NCBI RefSeq assembly: GCF_022346995.1
Contig: NZ_JAKRNM010000006.1
Span: forward strand, 1-64,000
Length of the DNA stretch: 64,000 bases
Source: Paenibacillus sp. ACRRY
GTDB taxonomy: Bacteria > Bacillota > Bacilli > Paenibacillales > Paenibacillaceae
Direction of reading: 5' to 3'
In this document: positions 62,429-64,000 of the stretch, one piece after another
Layout: every line of letters begins with the position of its first letter
Numbering within the stretch: the stretch's first letter is position 1
Program-made: the position numbers and the translations under genes
Notes under the pieces: model-generated
What the model was told of the DNA's origin: nothing
Database searches by the model: none
What the model saw: only the letters and a program-made list of their open reading frames with translations

Positions 62429-62824
62429 TTGATTATTCAACTTGATATGCAATCTGATCTGCCTATTTATTCCCAACTGGTTCATCAAATTATCGAAGGC
62501 ATTGCTAGTGGTGAGCTACAGCTAGGTGAGGCGCTACCTTCGGTTCGGAATATGGCAGCAGATATTGGTGTTAACCTTCATACGGTCAATAAGGCTTATA
62601 CACTACTCAAGCAAGATGGATACATATTAATTCATAGACAAAAGGGAGTTGTCGTAAACCCTGATGGAATGCCTGGTCTTACGGATGATTTTTTGGAAAA
62701 GCAGCAAAGAGAATTAAGACCGATTATTGCCGAAGCAATATGTCGAGGAATGACCAAAGAGGAATTGTCTGCGGTATTAGATCAAATCTATGATGATGTA
62801 AAGATAGGGCACAACAAGGAATAA
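62429..62824 (+). CDS. GntR family regulator, YtrA subfamily
   Basis: This protein is 131 residues from TTG 62429, behind GAAGGTGA. It is a winged helix typical of the YtrA group: LDMQSDLPIYSQLVHQIIEG, LPSVRNMAADIGVNLHTVNK and AYTLLKQDGYILIHRQKGVV. The effector part is short (about 50 residues), as in YtrA, and no ligand pocket is evident. The next gene starts 23 bases downstream, so they form one operon. Confidence 0.94.
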   Translation: MIIQLDMQSDLPIYSQLVHQIIEGIASGELQLGEALPSVRNMAADIGVNLHTVNKAYTLLKQDGYILIHRQKGVVVNPDGMPGLTDDFLEKQQRELRPIIAEAICRGMTKEELSAVLDQIYDDVKIGHNKE

Positions 62825-62847
62825 ACGAATAAGGGAGTGTGTTATGT

Positions 62848-63948
62848 ATGCAACTATTTAGTATATTATCTGTCATCTTAATTTTTGCTCCATTAGCCGT
62901 ACTTCTATCCGTTACACCTTATCTAACAAGGGAAACCATTAGCTTCGGGGTTACGGTAAGTGAATATAATTACTACACACCCATCTTACGTAAGCTAAGG
63001 AGAACATTTGCTACCGTAAGTCTGATTGGAAACGCGATGTTTATACTTGTCTGTCTATATTTACTCCGATCTGCTAATGAAGAATCTTCAGCAATAATCA
63101 CCGGTGTTTGCACTATGATATTTATTGTCTACTGGGTAGCACTACATCTATTTTTTCATTTCAAGATGAAAAAGATAAAGGAAACACTTCCAACTGCAGA
63201 AGCACCTCAACGGATTAAAATTGATACCACCTTCCGCCAAAATAAGCTCACGTATTCCAACTATTGGTTTCTAATTCACATCACTATTATTGTGGCCATT
63301 GGGATCATTTCGACCCTGAATTATGATGCACTACCTAACGTCATTCCAATGAAATATGATTTTCAGGGCAATATCACTTCCAGTGTGCCTAAAACCTACC
63401 TTTCAGTACTCGCTATTAATCTTGTACAGCTAGGAGTAATTGCACTTATGATGCTGGTTAACTGGAGTATTAAAACAAGCAAACAACAGCTTACCATGAC
63501 TAATCCTGCCCAATTTGCTGCTGAAAATATTCAATTCCGCCGTAAATGGTCCCTATTTACGTTGATAACAGGCTTACTTCTTACCATTTTATTTGCCTTC
63601 ATTCAGATCAATATGTTTGTCCCCAATCTGGTCTTGCTGACTGCTATCAGCTTTATCGTCCCTGTGGTGATCGTGTTAGGCGCAATATGGCTGGCTCTCA
63701 CAGGCAGACAAGGCGGTGGGGAAATTCGTAATCGTCAAGAGGATCACGAACGCTCTAAGGAGCAACCCCTGAATGATGATGATTATTGGAAGCTGGGTTT
63801 TATTTACTACAATTCCAATGATCCATCTTTTACCGTAGAAAAACGTTATGGAATAGGCTGGACCATTAACTTCGCTCATCCACTATCTTGGGTCCTGTTG
63901 TTACTTATCATTGCTATTGTTGTTATAAGCAGAGTTCTGAGCCAATAA
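62848..63948 (+). CDS. DUF1648/DUF5808 membrane protein
   Basis: This protein is 366 residues from ATG 62848, with AAGGGAG at 62831-62837. The GTG at 62839 is too close to that site. About seven membrane segments are seen. The DUF1648 segment LPNVIPMKYDFQGNITSSVP is shared with SdpI-like immunity proteins. The C-terminal DDDYWKLGFIYYNSNDPSFT fits DUF5808. In Bacillales such proteins follow YtrA-type regulators. A role in envelope or peptide-toxin response is an inference. Confidence 0.88.
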   Translation: MQLFSILSVILIFAPLAVLLSVTPYLTRETISFGVTVSEYNYYTPILRKLRRTFATVSLIGNAMFILVCLYLLRSANEESSAIITGVCTMIFIVYWVALHLFFHFKMKKIKETLPTAEAPQRIKIDTTFRQNKLTYSNYWFLIHITIIVAIGIISTLNYDALPNVIPMKYDFQGNITSSVPKTYLSVLAINLVQLGVIALMMLVNWSIKTSKQQLTMTNPAQFAAENIQFRRKWSLFTLITGLLLTILFAFIQINMFVPNLVLLTAISFIVPVVIVLGAIWLALTGRQGGGEIRNRQEDHERSKEQPLNDDDYWKLGFIYYNSNDPSFTVEKRYGIGWTINFAHPLSWVLLLLIIAIVVISRVLSQ

Positions 63949-63983
63949 ATGCTCATAGATCTATGCATATCATAAAAATGATT

Positions 63984-64000
63984 AGGAGGAGTTATTACGA
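63984..64000 (+). promoter_or_regulatory. Ribosome binding site of a gene starting at the window edge
   Basis: AGGAGGA at 63984-63990 is followed nine bases later by the final A of the window, which may be the first base of an ATG. It would be the third gene of the GntR operon. Confidence 0.55.

Overview
This window most likely comes from a Paenibacillus or a close relative in the Bacillales. Several features point that way: strong AGGAGG-type ribosome binding sites, frequent TTG and GTG starts, a PBSX-type phage tail cluster, a CIRCE operator, a SleB-type spore cortex hydrolase, LytR-CpsA-Psr and YhgE/Pip proteins, and an exopolysaccharide operon laid out like B. subtilis eps. No rRNA or tRNA gene is visible, so the genus is an inference.

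Layout. Positions 1-9440 hold the 3' half of a PBSX-like tail module and its lysis genes: the tape-measure C-terminus with 66-bp in-frame repeats, XkdP to XkdU homologues, an AT-rich tail-fibre region, a holin and a GH25 endolysin. Positions 10183-14164 encode a peptide/nickel-type ABC importer (binding lipoprotein and two permeases, no ATPases). Positions 14378-19767 carry htpG behind a sigma-A promoter with a perfect CIRCE operator, then dgt and a luciferase-like oxidoreductase. Positions 20101-31000 are housekeeping and surface genes: a chemotaxis receptor, a TRM11-like methyltransferase, a 2-hydroxyacid dehydrogenase, ThpR, a SleB-like hydrolase, an UgtP-like glycosyltransferase, and a TetR plus YhgE/Pip pair. 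The glutamate synthase large subunit fills 31350-35948.

From 36433 a small XRE repressor gene faces a region with two 15-bp palindromic operators. The AT-rich exopolysaccharide operon follows at about 37722-58090: PHP-type tyrosine phosphatase, Wzz-like activator, tyrosine kinase, a structured leader resembling the EAR/epsC antitermination RNA, galU, a priming sugar transferase, genes for UDP-xylose, GDP-fucose and GDP-mannose, flippase, polymerase, four glycosyltransferases, an acyltransferase, ugd, then LCP, acyltransferase-3 and VanZ-like genes. The last 6 kb hold a small Cys-rich protein (with the same XRE-type operator upstream), an ABC exporter pair, an AI-2E family permease, and a GntR regulator with a membrane protein.

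The most notable non-coding signals are four interspersed, same-orientation, roughly 110-140-nt imperfect hairpins at 8021-17050 whose stems covary, one of them inside the CIRCE-controlled htpG leader; the EAR-like RNA in the exopolysaccharide operon and the strong terminator 15 kb downstream of it; and three copies of a GATACA/TGTATC operator linking two distant promoters.
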